Source: Asticcacaulis aquaticus (GTDB taxonomy: Bacteria; Pseudomonadota; Alphaproteobacteria; Caulobacterales; Caulobacteraceae). From it: 64,000 bases of DNA. The notes below the pieces were generated by a model. The model made no database searches, was not told the origin of the DNA, and saw only the letters and a list, made by a program, of their open reading frames with translations. This document shows positions 31,264-39,940 of the stretch, piece by piece; positions within the stretch are counted from its first letter, which is position 1; every line of letters starts with the position of its first letter. Both the position numbers and the translations under genes were made by a program. The stretch is from NCBI RefSeq assembly GCF_028550415.1, contig NZ_JAQQKX010000008.1, positions 124,001 through 188,000 on the forward strand. The letters run 5' to 3'.

Positions 31264-32637
31264 ATGTCCGGAGTATCTCCAGAACGCCGACACGACGCCT
31301 CGGTCGAAGAACGGCTGGTGATCGAGCGTGAAGACGCCGTCACTATCGTCGAGCGCCTGCGCGAAACCCATGCCGATGCCGACGGCCACGCCTTTCTGCT
31401 CAAGCTGGATGCCCTGATCGTGCGGCTGGGGGCGAAGTGGGACGCCAAGTCCGAACTGGTGTTCGAGCATCTCAAGACCGGTTTCGAACGCCGCTTTCAG
31501 GAACCGAACTGGTGTCTGCGTATCAATGACGACGCGTGGCTGGCCATCATCCCTTCTGTCGGTGCCCGGCGCGGGGCCCTGGCGGTGACCGAGATGTGGC
31601 GCGAACTGGGTAATTTCTTCGTCGGCGACGTGTCGCATCTGGAGACGCCGCTTTATGAGGTGCTGGTCGAGGATGTCGACCGTTTCATGCTGCGGCCGAT
31701 CGATCTGAAGACCTGGTTCGACCGTCCCGAGGTCGAAGCCGCCAAACTTAAGCCCATTGCCGGCGAAACGACGCCTGAGGCCGTGCGCGGGCCGGGCACG
31801 GGGCCGCAGATGACCAATATCCAGCGCCCGGTCATCGTGGCGGCGACCGTCACCCACGCCAATCGCACCCTGCGCGTGGCCTCTTCCAACGAACCCTTGT
31901 TCGAGATGAAGAAGATGGTCATGATCGGCCATCGTCTGGAGCCGATGGTCATGGAGGCCATCGACAACGCCCTGCTGGATCGCAAGGCGCTGGCGGCGAT
32001 GGACTGGGGGCTGCGCGAACAGATCGACATCACCAATATCGAGCAGGGTCTGAAAATCCTCAAGATGCGCGAGGCCGAACAGCGCAAGATGCTGATGGTC
32101 GTTCCGGCGGCGTTTTCGACCTTTGCCTCGCAGCGCGCTCGGCAAAAGATCATGCACGACGTGTCGAAGGCCGCCGCCGAGATGGGACTCAAGGTTCTGT
32201 TCGAGATCCGCGGCCTCGACGGCGTACCGCCGCACCGGGTGCTTGAAATCGTCTCGCTGATCAAGCCGTTCTGCATGACGGTGGTCGGCCACGTCTCCGC
32301 CGACCGTAAGGCGATCGCGGCGCTCAACAAGTGCGGCCTGTCGGGTATCTGCGTCGAATATGACGGCCAGAAGCGCGACGACGAGGCGCTGCAGGAATAT
32401 CTGACGCAGTTGTCCGTTGCGGCCAAGGCCTCGGCGGGGGCCTGCATGGTACAGGGCTTCGACAATTACCGGCAAATGGCGGTGGCGCGTCTGGCGGGGG
32501 TCACCCACGCCTCGATCAAGGCGGCGGCGATGATGAGCCCGCGCGGCGCGGTGGCGGCGGCCAGGACGGTGTCGGAGGGCCTGACCTCCTCGGCCCAGGC
32601 TCAGGCGGCGCTGAGCGCTCTGGAGCGACCGGAGTAG
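31264..32637 (+). CDS. uncharacterised two-part protein with degenerate EAL-like C-terminal half
   Basis: A 457-residue cytosolic protein. Residues 15-150 contain a region that could be a degenerate GGDEF-like or PAS-like fold (LLKLDALIVRLGAKWDAKSE; WLAIIPSVGARRGALAVTEM). Residues about 235-450 follow the order of an EAL barrel: MMVVPAAF-type strand, KVLFEIRGLDGVPPHRVLEI in the place of the EITE strand, MTVVGHVSADRKAIAALNKC, SGICVEYDG and a final VARLAGVTHASIKAAA. None of the catalytic residues (EAL, DDFG, K-D) is seen, so it is unlikely to cut c-di-GMP. It could bind a nucleotide or a protein. Assignment is tentative. Confidence 0.5.
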   Translation: MSGVSPERRHDASVEERLVIEREDAVTIVERLRETHADADGHAFLLKLDALIVRLGAKWDAKSELVFEHLKTGFERRFQEPNWCLRINDDAWLAIIPSVGARRGALAVTEMWRELGNFFVGDVSHLETPLYEVLVEDVDRFMLRPIDLKTWFDRPEVEAAKLKPIAGETTPEAVRGPGTGPQMTNIQRPVIVAATVTHANRTLRVASSNEPLFEMKKMVMIGHRLEPMVMEAIDNALLDRKALAAMDWGLREQIDITNIEQGLKILKMREAEQRKMLMVVPAAFSTFASQRARQKIMHDVSKAAAEMGLKVLFEIRGLDGVPPHRVLEIVSLIKPFCMTVVGHVSADRKAIAALNKCGLSGICVEYDGQKRDDEALQEYLTQLSVAAKASAGACMVQGFDNYRQMAVARLAGVTHASIKAAAMMSPRGAVAAARTVSEGLTSSAQAQAALSALERPE

Positions 32638-32683
32638 GGTGCTTTTGGCTTCGCCGAACTTCGTTTCGTGGTAAATCCTTAAA

Positions 32684-33511
32684 CTACGCGAACGTATTGC
32701 ACGCGTTCGGATCGCCGGACGAATAGCCCGCATTGAACCAGTACATCCGTTCCTTCGACGTGCCGTGCGTGAAGCTGTCCGGCATGACCTGACCGCCCGA
32801 GCGCTTTTGCAGCGTGTCGTCGCCGACCGCCGACGCCGCGGTGATGGCTTCTTCCAAATCCCCCGATTGCAGCCAGTGGTTTTTGGCGTCGGAACGTTTG
32901 GCCCATACCCCGGCATAGCAGTCGGCCTGAAGCTCCAGCTTGACGGAAAGCGCGTTGGACTCGCTTTCGCCCAAAGCCCGGCGGGCGTTCTGTACCTTGT
33001 CCGACACGCCGGTGACGTTCTGGACGTGGTGGCCGACCTCATGGCCGATGACATAGGCAAGCGCGAAGTCGCCCGACGCGCCCAGATCGCGCTCCAGCGT
33101 ATGGGCGAAGTCGAGGTCGAGATAGACCTTTTGATCCGCCGGGCAATAGAACGGCCCCATGGCCGACTGCCCCATGCCGCAGCCCGTCTGGGTGCCCTGC
33201 GAATAGAGGACGATGGTCGAGGGCTGATAGCCCTGAATGAGGCCCGCCCACACGTCGTTGGCCGAGGTGTGCATGACGTCGGCGAAGTCGCAGGCGGTAT
33301 CGCCCTGAGGGCAGGCGCTGACGGCGGCGGGACCCGACGCACCGGTCTGGCCGGACTGGCTTAGCAGGACCTGAGGGTCGATGCCGAAGACGAAATAGCC
33401 GATCAGCGCGATGACCACGGCACCGATCCCGCCACCACCGAGCGCGACACCTGCCCCCATGCCGCGGCGATCTTCAACCCCGCCGCGCCGTCCGCCCTGC
33501 CAGTCAACCAT
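32684..33511 (-). CDS. neutral zinc metallopeptidase (YpfJ family)
   Basis: A 275-residue protein with a short cytosolic N-terminus (MVDWQGGRRGGVEDRRGMGA), one membrane helix near residues 25-45 and a periplasmic metallopeptidase domain. The zinc motif is HEVGHH in FALAYVIGHEVGHHVQNVTG, followed by SNALSVKLELQADCYAGVWA with the third ligand. The C-terminal TSKERMYWFNAGYSSGDPNA is a family mark. Physiological substrate unknown. It is divergent from the RND efflux operon. Confidence 0.92.
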   Translation of the reverse strand: MVDWQGGRRGGVEDRRGMGAGVALGGGGIGAVVIALIGYFVFGIDPQVLLSQSGQTGASGPAAVSACPQGDTACDFADVMHTSANDVWAGLIQGYQPSTIVLYSQGTQTGCGMGQSAMGPFYCPADQKVYLDLDFAHTLERDLGASGDFALAYVIGHEVGHHVQNVTGVSDKVQNARRALGESESNALSVKLELQADCYAGVWAKRSDAKNHWLQSGDLEEAITAASAVGDDTLQKRSGGQVMPDSFTHGTSKERMYWFNAGYSSGDPNACNTFA

Positions 33512-33637
33512 GTGCCCGTGTCCCTCTGCTGTCTTCGCGCCAGTTTACCCGGCTTTCGTAAGGAGACAATAGGGGCTCGTGCATCATCGCGTGTGTGGAT
33601 TTAGTTGCATTGCATATTTTTAATGCACGCTTCGTTG

Positions 33638-33651
33638 ACTGTTCGTTCAGT
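33638..33651. promoter_or_regulatory. inverted repeat upstream of the RND efflux genes, possible operator
   Basis: ACTG-TTCGTT-CAGT is a small dyad 46 bases before the chosen start at 33698, next to a TGCAT...ATGCA dyad (33607-33626). TetR-type repressors often control RND pumps through similar sites, but no regulator gene is adjacent. Confidence 0.3.
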
Positions 33652-33697
33652 AAAACGATAGATGAGAATTGATATCAAGCCGTTCAGGAACCCGCTT

Positions 33698-34852
33698 ATG
33701 CGCGCCGCATTTCCCGCGACAACCAATCTTATATCGTACCGCACCGTATTGAGGATTTCGGCGATCGCCACCTTCGCGCTGCTGGCGGCCTGTTCCGGTG
33801 GCAAGAAAGAAAAAAAGGACGCCGACAAGGGTGCGGCTCACCATAGCGCGCTGGTCGAGGTGGCGGTGGCCGGGGAAATCCGGGCCCCGGGCCTGATCAC
33901 CGGTTCGGGCAGCATCGGCGCCTGGCAGGAAGCACCGATCGGGGCGGAAGTGGGGGGGCTCACGGCCACGGCGGTGCTGGTCGACGAAGGCCAGTACGTC
34001 AAGCAGGGCCAACCCCTGCTGAAGATGAACGATGCCGGTCTGCGGGCTCAGTACAGCCAGGCCGAGGCCGGGGTGTCGAGCGCAAAGGCGCAGGCCGTCG
34101 AGGCCCAGCGCGCCTATCAGCGTTACAAGGAACTGTTCGACAAGGGGTACGCCTCTCAGGCGGCGCTGGACCAGAAAGAGGCGGCGCACAAGACGGCTCT
34201 GGCGCAGGTCGCCACCGCCGAGGCGTCGCGCACCGAAGTCGGTACGCGCCTCAACCAGACGGTCGTCCGGGCACCGGTGTCGGGCCTGATCACGTCGCGC
34301 ACTGCCGTGGCGGGTCAGATCGTCAGCCCGGGCGTCGAGTTGTTCCGCATCGTGCGCGATAACCGCATCGAGCTGAATATGGAAGTGGTCGAGACCGAAC
34401 TGAACCTCATCAAGCCGGGCATGAGCGCCACCGTCACCAATGACATGGGCGATACCGTGTCCGGTACGGTCCGCGTCGTCACTCCGGCGATCAATGCCGA
34501 GACGCGTCTGGGCTATGCCCGTATTGCCATCCCGGCCACCGCAGGCTTCAAACCCGGGCAATTCGGCCGTGGCAGCATCAATGTCGGCGATCGTAACGTC
34601 GTCAGCATTCCGCAAAAGGCCGTTGTCTATAAGGATAATCGTTCCGGCGTCTTCGTCATCGACACGAAAAACAAGGCGGTCTTCCGCGCGGTGACGCTCG
34701 GGCCGGTGACCGGCGACACGGTCGTCCTGCGCGACGGCGTAACGCCGGGTGAAAAGGTCGTGACGACCGGTGCGGGCTTCCTCAACGATGGCGACACGGT
34801 CACAGTCGGTAAAGCCCCCGCCGTGAAGCCTGCCGGCAGCGAGGCGAAATAG
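33698..34852 (+). CDS. RND efflux periplasmic adaptor (membrane fusion protein), lipoprotein
   Basis: A 384-residue adaptor joining an RND pump to an outer-membrane channel. The signal sequence ends in the lipobox LLAAC, so the mature protein is a lipoprotein. It has a lipoyl-like half (GSIGAWQEAPIGAEVGGLTA; VLVDEGQYVKQGQPLLKMND), a coiled-coil hairpin (about residues 115-170, ending TRLNQTVVRAPVSG), a beta-barrel and a membrane-proximal end. I prefer ATG 33698 because AGGA lies eight bases before it; ATG 33662 would add 12 residues. The permease gene begins two bases after the stop. Confidence 0.93.
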   Translation: MRAAFPATTNLISYRTVLRISAIATFALLAACSGGKKEKKDADKGAAHHSALVEVAVAGEIRAPGLITGSGSIGAWQEAPIGAEVGGLTATAVLVDEGQYVKQGQPLLKMNDAGLRAQYSQAEAGVSSAKAQAVEAQRAYQRYKELFDKGYASQAALDQKEAAHKTALAQVATAEASRTEVGTRLNQTVVRAPVSGLITSRTAVAGQIVSPGVELFRIVRDNRIELNMEVVETELNLIKPGMSATVTNDMGDTVSGTVRVVTPAINAETRLGYARIAIPATAGFKPGQFGRGSINVGDRNVVSIPQKAVVYKDNRSGVFVIDTKNKAVFRAVTLGPVTGDTVVLRDGVTPGEKVVTTGAGFLNDGDTVTVGKAPAVKPAGSEAK

Positions 34853-34854
34853 TC

Positions 34855-37800
34855 ATGTCGACGCCTCCTGCTGATAAACGCCCGGCTGGGTTCCAGATAT
34901 CATCCTGGTCGATCCGCAACCCGATCCCGACTCTGGTCTTCTTCATCCTGATGACCTTTCTGGGCATTGCGGGGTTCCAGAACATGCGGGTCAATAACTG
35001 GCCCGACGTCGATTTTCCCTTCGTCGTCGTGACGGTGGTACGCTCCGGCGCCGCGCCGTCGGAACTGCAGAACCAGGTCACCCGTATCGTCGAGGACTCG
35101 GTCTCCGGCCTTGGCGACGTGCGCCATATCCGTTCCGTGGTCAGTGAGGGCGCTTCGACCACCATCGTGCAGTTCCAGTTGGGCACCGACCTCGAAAAGG
35201 CCACCAACGACGTGCGCAATGCGGTGGCCGGGGTGCGCGGCAATCTGCCCGGCGACGTGCAGGATCCGATCATCTCCCGCGTCGACAATGCCTCGGGGCA
35301 GCCGCTTCTGACCTATACGATCCGCGCCTCGAACATGTCGCCGGAACAGTTGTCGTGGTACGTCGACAACGATATTTCCAAGCGCGTTCTGGGCGTCAAG
35401 GGCGTGGCCAAGGTCAACCGCAACGGCGGCGTGGATCGTGAAATCCGCGTCGAGCTGGATGCCGGGAAACTGGCCGGGCTGGGCGTCACCGCCGCCGACA
35501 TCAGCCAGCAACTGACCGCCTTCAACGTCAACATGCCCGGCGGCCGCTTCAATTCCGGCGGTTCGGAGCAGACGATCCGCACGCTCGGCAATGCCGACAC
35601 GGTCGCCGCCCTGTCGGAAAAGCGCATCACCCTTTCGAACGGCGGCAGCGTCCGTCTCGGCGATCTGGGGCAGGTCATCGACACCTGGTCCGAGCCGCGG
35701 TCGCGCGCGCGCTTCAACGGCAACGAGGTCGTCGGCTTCAATGTCGAGCGCACCCGCAATACCTCCGAAGTCCACGTGGCCGAAGGTGTCCGTGCGGCGC
35801 TGGACAAGCTGCAGAAAGAAAACCCGGGCGTTCAGATCGTGCAGGTCGCCTCGTCGGTCGACGAAGTGCATCGCTCCTACGAAGTATCGTTCGAAGCCCT
35901 GATCATCGGGGCGCTGCTGGCCGTGTTCGTGGTCTGGCTGTTCCTGCGCGATCTGCGCGCAACCTTCATCGCCGCCGTGGCCATGCCGATGTCGCTGTTG
36001 CCGACCTTCTACGTCATGCACGCCATCAACGAGTCGTTCAACATCGTCTCGCTGCTGGCCCTGTCGCTGACCGTCGGTATCCTGGTCGACGACGCCATCG
36101 TGGAAATCGAAAACATCGTCCGCCACATCCGCGAAGGCAAGAAACCCTATCAGGCCGCCATCGAGGCCGCCGACGAAATCGGCCTCGCCGTCGTGGCGAC
36201 CACCGCGACCCTGGTGGCCGTCTTCGCGCCGACCGGCTTCATGCCGGGGATCGTGGGGCAGTTCTTCAAGACCTTCGCCATCGCCGCCTGCGTCTCGGTC
36301 ATCTTCTCGCTGGTGGTGGCGCGTACCCTGACGCCGCTGATGGGGGCCTATCTCCTGCGCGTCAAGCCGGGCGACGAGCACAAGCACGACGAACCCTTCT
36401 GGATGAAGGGGTATCTGAACTGGCTGGGGTTCTGCCTGCGTCACAAATGGCTGACCGTTCTGGCCGCCATCGTCTTCTTCGTCTCCTCGACCGCGCTGGT
36501 CATCGTCATACCGTCCGACAACATCCCGGCAGGCGATCAGTCGATGTCGGTGATGAGCATCACCTATCCGCCCGGTACGCCGCTGGCCGAGACCGACGCC
36601 ACGGTGCAGGCCTTTATGGCCGAGCTGAAAAAGCGCCCTGAGGTCAAGAGTACCTACGCCGTTGTCAATACCAATACGGCGACCCTGACGGTCAATCTGG
36701 TGCCGATCAAGGACCGCAAGCTGTCGCAGACGGAGTTCGAGCAGTCCTTCACCGAAGTCCTGCACAACTATCCGGGCGTTCACGCCTCTTTCGGTCAGGA
36801 AGGCGGCGGGGGGACCGGCGTGTCCTATCTGCTGGTCTCCGACAACCACGAAGCCCTGCGCGAGACGTCGATCCAGCTGATCCGCGAAATGCAGGGGCTC
36901 AAGGAACTGACCAACGTCCATTCGGACGATAACGTCACGCGGCCGGAAATCATCATCACGCCCAAGGCCGATCAGGCGGCGCTGATGGGGGTTTCGACCC
37001 AGGCGATTTCTCAGGCCGCCCGCGTGGCGACCATGGGCGACATCGATCAGGTGCTGGCCAAGTTCAACGACGGCGACCGTCAGGTGCCGATCCGCGTCCT
37101 GCTCAAGGAAGCGACGCGTCTGGATATCAATAATCTTGATACCCTTATGGTGCCGACCCGTTTCGGGACCTCGGTGCCGCTGACGGCGGTGGCTGACATC
37201 ACCTTTGGCGCGGGGCCGATCGAGATCAACCGCCTCGACCGGACGCGTTCGGCCACCATCAAGGCCGACCTCAACGGCGTGCCCAACGGGACGGCGGACA
37301 AGGCGATCAAGGATCTGCCGACGATGAAGAAGGTCATGGCCGGCGAAGTCCCCGGCGTGCGCAGCGTCGTCTCACCCGACAGCGAAGACTTCGCCGATAT
37401 GGGCAAGAATTTCGGCATCGCCATCGGGACCGGCATTATCCTGATGCTGATCGTGTTGATCCTGCTGTTCGGCAGCTTCAGCCACCCCTTCACCATTCTG
37501 ATGGCTTTGCCGGTGTCGTTCGGCGGCGCCTTCATCGCGCTGGTCGTGTGCCGGATGTCGATGTCGATGCCGTCGATGATCGGCCTGATCATGCTGACCG
37601 GTATCGCGGCCAAGAACTCGATCCTGCTGGTCGAATACGCCATGGTCGAGATGAAGGCCGGGGTGCCGCGTCAGGCGGCCTTGATGGATGCCGCCCGCAA
37701 GCGCGCCCGTCCGATCATCATGACCACCATCGCCATGGGCGCAGGGATGATCCCGGTGGCAGTCGGCACCGATGCCTTCCGTCAGCCGATGGCCGTGGCG

Positions 37801-37989
37801 GTGATCGGCGGTCTGATCACCTCGACGCTTCTGTCGCTGCTGTTCATCCCGGTAATGTATATCCTGATCGACAAGCTGTCGAATGCGGTCGGCAAGCGGA
37901 TTTCACCGTTCTTCCATGCCGACGGCAAGGCGGAGGATGAGAAGCGGGTCCTGACGGCGGATGAATATAATCACCTCAAGGAAGACTAA
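34855..37989 (+). CDS. RND-family efflux permease (AcrB/MexF/CzcA-like)
   Basis: A 1044-residue proton-driven transporter with 12 membrane helices and two large periplasmic loops. The start SWSIRNPIPTLVFFILMTFL is the usual first helix. VGILVDDAIVEIENIVRH in helix 4 carries the paired aspartates of proton relay, and AAKNSILLVEYAMVEMKAG and RARPIIMTTIAMGAGMIPVA near the end are family marks. It belongs to the hydrophobe/amphiphile group. With the adaptor it forms a two-gene operon; no outer-membrane channel gene follows, so a shared TolC-like protein is expected. A terminator follows directly. Confidence 0.95.
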   Translation: MSTPPADKRPAGFQISSWSIRNPIPTLVFFILMTFLGIAGFQNMRVNNWPDVDFPFVVVTVVRSGAAPSELQNQVTRIVEDSVSGLGDVRHIRSVVSEGASTTIVQFQLGTDLEKATNDVRNAVAGVRGNLPGDVQDPIISRVDNASGQPLLTYTIRASNMSPEQLSWYVDNDISKRVLGVKGVAKVNRNGGVDREIRVELDAGKLAGLGVTAADISQQLTAFNVNMPGGRFNSGGSEQTIRTLGNADTVAALSEKRITLSNGGSVRLGDLGQVIDTWSEPRSRARFNGNEVVGFNVERTRNTSEVHVAEGVRAALDKLQKENPGVQIVQVASSVDEVHRSYEVSFEALIIGALLAVFVVWLFLRDLRATFIAAVAMPMSLLPTFYVMHAINESFNIVSLLALSLTVGILVDDAIVEIENIVRHIREGKKPYQAAIEAADEIGLAVVATTATLVAVFAPTGFMPGIVGQFFKTFAIAACVSVIFSLVVARTLTPLMGAYLLRVKPGDEHKHDEPFWMKGYLNWLGFCLRHKWLTVLAAIVFFVSSTALVIVIPSDNIPAGDQSMSVMSITYPPGTPLAETDATVQAFMAELKKRPEVKSTYAVVNTNTATLTVNLVPIKDRKLSQTEFEQSFTEVLHNYPGVHASFGQEGGGGTGVSYLLVSDNHEALRETSIQLIREMQGLKELTNVHSDDNVTRPEIIITPKADQAALMGVSTQAISQAARVATMGDIDQVLAKFNDGDRQVPIRVLLKEATRLDINNLDTLMVPTRFGTSVPLTAVADITFGAGPIEINRLDRTRSATIKADLNGVPNGTADKAIKDLPTMKKVMAGEVPGVRSVVSPDSEDFADMGKNFGIAIGTGIILMLIVLILLFGSFSHPFTILMALPVSFGGAFIALVVCRMSMSMPSMIGLIMLTGIAAKNSILLVEYAMVEMKAGVPRQAALMDAARKRARPIIMTTIAMGAGMIPVAVGTDAFRQPMAVAVIGGLITSTLLSLLFIPVMYILIDKLSNAVGKRISPFFHADGKAEDEKRVLTADEYNHLKED

Positions 37990-37990
37990 A

Positions 37991-38020
37991 AAAAGCCCGG
38001 TCAGACGACCGGGCTTTTTT
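37991..38020 (+). terminator. intrinsic terminator after the RND permease gene
   Basis: AAAAGCCCGG-TCAGACGA-CCGGGCTTTTTT, six GC-rich pairs plus A/T flanks, directly behind the stop codon. Confidence 0.92.
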
Positions 38021-38030
38021 CTTCTTATGC

Positions 38031-38050
38031 CTCTCCCTCAGGGGGAGGGT
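38031..38050. repeat. short palindromic fragment, family B
   Basis: CTCTCCCTCAGGGGGAGGGT, one hairpin arm of the family that is complete at 43043-43162 and 59497-59614. It lies between the convergent permease and aroB genes. Confidence 0.6.
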
Positions 38051-38054
38051 GAAA

Positions 38055-39167
38055 TTACGCCGTCGCCCCTTCGGCGATCAGAAACTCGCGGATCGAGTCG
38101 GCGGGCACATCCTTGGCGACAAACGCCTCACCGATGCCCTTGACCAGTACGAAGACCAGCTTGCCACCCTCGGCCTTCTTGTCGTGGCCCATATGCTTGA
38201 TCAGCACATCCGCAGCGAACGCCGCATTGCGGATATGGTGCATGTGGGTCGGCAGACCCGCCTGAGCGATGGCCGCCACGGCGCGGTCGGCTTCGGCCTG
38301 ATCGCAGAGCCCCATGCGGGCGCTGTAGCGGAAAGCCATGCCCATGCCGATCGCCACGGCCTCACCGTGCAGCAGCGTAGCGCCAAAACCCAGTTCGGCC
38401 TCCAGCGCGTGTCCGAAGGTATGCCCCAGATTGAGCAGGGCGCGCTGACCGCCTTCGCGCTCATCTGCGGCGACGATCTCGGCCTTCATTTCGACGCTGC
38501 GCGACACGGCGTATTCGATGGCCGCCGGTTCGAGCGCCAGCACCGCCTGATCGTTGGCCTCCAGCCAGTCGAAGAAGGCGCGGTCGCCCAACAGGCCGTA
38601 CTTGATGACCTCGGCATAGCCGCAGCGGATATCGCGCACCGGCAGGGTCTTGAGCAGGTCGAGATCGCACAGGACCAGACGCGGCTGATGGAACGCGCCG
38701 ATCAGGTTCTTGCCCTTAGGGTGATCGATGGCCGTCTTGCCGCCGACGCTCGAATCGACCTGCGCCAGCACGGTCGTCGGGATCTGGATGAAGTCGATGC
38801 CGCGCATATAGACCGAGGCCGCAAACCCTGTCAGGTCGCCGATAACCCCGCCGCCCAGCGCGATGACCACATCCTTGCGGTCCAACCCGGCATCGACCAT
38901 GGCGTCGGTCAGGTCTTTCAGACCGTCCCAGCCCTTGGTTTCTTCCCCGGCGGGCAGGGTGACGACGGGGGCTGTGATGCCGGAGGCCTCCAAGGCTGCC
39001 GATAATGTTCCCGCGTGCAAAGGGCCGACACGGCTATCGGTGATGATCAGGGTGCGTTGGTTTTTGAGGAACGGCGTCACGCGGGCGGCGATATCAGAGG
39101 TCAGGCCAGAACCGACCTCGACGTCATAGGCGCGGAAGCCCTCACCGGAAACAGGGATCGTGGTCAT
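38055..39167 (-). CDS. aroB: 3-dehydroquinate synthase
   Basis: A 370-residue enzyme for the second step of the shikimate pathway, converting DAHP to 3-dehydroquinate with NAD and a divalent metal. Marks are [60 protein letters not shown] and the metal site [12 protein letters not shown]. The ATG at 39167 starts the conserved protein; the frame extends 29 codons upstream through a repeat and is not conserved. It follows aroK on the same strand (103 bases between), the normal order aroK-aroB. Confidence 0.95.
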   Translation of the reverse strand: MTTIPVSGEGFRAYDVEVGSGLTSDIAARVTPFLKNQRTLIITDSRVGPLHAGTLSAALEASGITAPVVTLPAGEETKGWDGLKDLTDAMVDAGLDRKDVVIALGGGVIGDLTGFAASVYMRGIDFIQIPTTVLAQVDSSVGGKTAIDHPKGKNLIGAFHQPRLVLCDLDLLKTLPVRDIRCGYAEVIKYGLLGDRAFFDWLEANDQAVLALEPAAIEYAVSRSVEMKAEIVAADEREGGQRALLNLGHTFGHALEAELGFGATLLHGEAVAIGMGMAFRYSARMGLCDQAEADRAVAAIAQAGLPTHMHHIRNAAFAADVLIKHMGHDKKAEGGKLVFVLVKGIGEAFVAKDVPADSIREFLIAEGATA

Positions 39168-39170
39168 AGA

Positions 39171-39215
39171 AGCGCTTTCCAAAAAGTGGGACGCACTTTT
39201 TGGATTCAAAAGCGC
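39171..39215. repeat. small palindromic repeat, family D copy 2
   Basis: AGCGCTTTCC-AAAAAGTGGGACGCACTTTTT-GGATTCAAAAGCGC, directly in front of the aroB start. The inner AAAAAGTG/CACTTTTT stem is perfect. It resembles the element at 29059-29102. Confidence 0.7.
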
Positions 39216-39228
39216 GTTAAAGCAAAAA

Positions 39229-39276
39229 ATTAGAACCTGTGCCGACGGATGCAATCAGATCGGGACAGGTTCTAAT
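39229..39276. repeat. inverted repeat overlapping the end of aroK
   Basis: ATTAGAACCTGT (39229-39240) and ACAGGTTCTAAT (39265-39276) are perfectly complementary over 12 bases with a 24-base loop. The right arm includes the aroK stop codon. It may be a processing or terminator structure between aroK and aroB. Confidence 0.75.
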
Positions 39277-39829
39277 TCGTCTCGATAAAGGTTTTCAGGG
39301 CCGCCAGTACCAGTTCGACGCTTTTGGCGTGCGACTGATCGCCGGTATCGACCGTGATGTCGGCCTCGGCATAGAAGGGATAACGGTTTTTCTCGTGCTC
39401 GCGCAGAACCTCCATCGGGTCGCGATTGTGCAGCAGCGGACGGTGCGAGCGATTGGCGACGCGCCGCGCGATGGTGCGCAGATCGGTCTTCAGCCAGACG
39501 GTAATGGCTTTCTGCTTGATGATCTCGCGCGTGGCGGGTTGCACGAAGGCGCCGCCGCCGGTCGCCAGCACGTGCGGGCCGTCATCGAGCAGGCGCGAAA
39601 TCACCTTCTGCTCGCCGTCGCGGAACCCGGCCTCGCCAAAGGCGGCAAAGATATCGGCTACGGTCAGTCCGGCGGCTTTCTCGATCTCTTCGTCGGCATC
39701 CTTGAACGCCAGACCGAGCGCATCGGCCAGCCGGCGGCCTACGGTGGTTTTACCCACGCCCATGAGGCCGATCAGGGCGATCGGACGCGGCAGAATCAGG
39801 CTGGAGCGCGGCTCAGAGGTGTTGGGCAT
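39272..39829 (-). CDS. aroK: shikimate kinase
   Basis: A 185-residue kinase that phosphorylates shikimate at position 3. The P-loop LMGVGKTTVGRRLADALGL, the substrate aspartate region FKDADEEIEKAAGLTVADIF, the FGEAGFRDGEQKVI motif and the LATGGGAFVQPATRE loop are intact. The length is normal. Cytosolic. It precedes aroB and is divergent from xerD. Confidence 0.95.
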   Translation of the reverse strand: MPNTSEPRSSLILPRPIALIGLMGVGKTTVGRRLADALGLAFKDADEEIEKAAGLTVADIFAAFGEAGFRDGEQKVISRLLDDGPHVLATGGGAFVQPATREIIKQKAITVWLKTDLRTIARRVANRSHRPLLHNRDPMEVLREHEKNRYPFYAEADITVDTGDQSHAKSVELVLAALKTFIETN

Positions 39830-39940
39830 GGGTCAAACGCGTCCCATGCGGTGGAAAATCGTCGTCATGTCCTGTGCTTTACACGATGTTTAGGGGATTA
39901 GGCCAGAAATAAGCGGTTAACTCTGTATTTGAGTGTCAGA

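Noticed and set aside
34900-36921. A 673-codon minus-strand open frame
   Set aside because: Antisense to the RND permease gene; composition is typical of a mirror frame.
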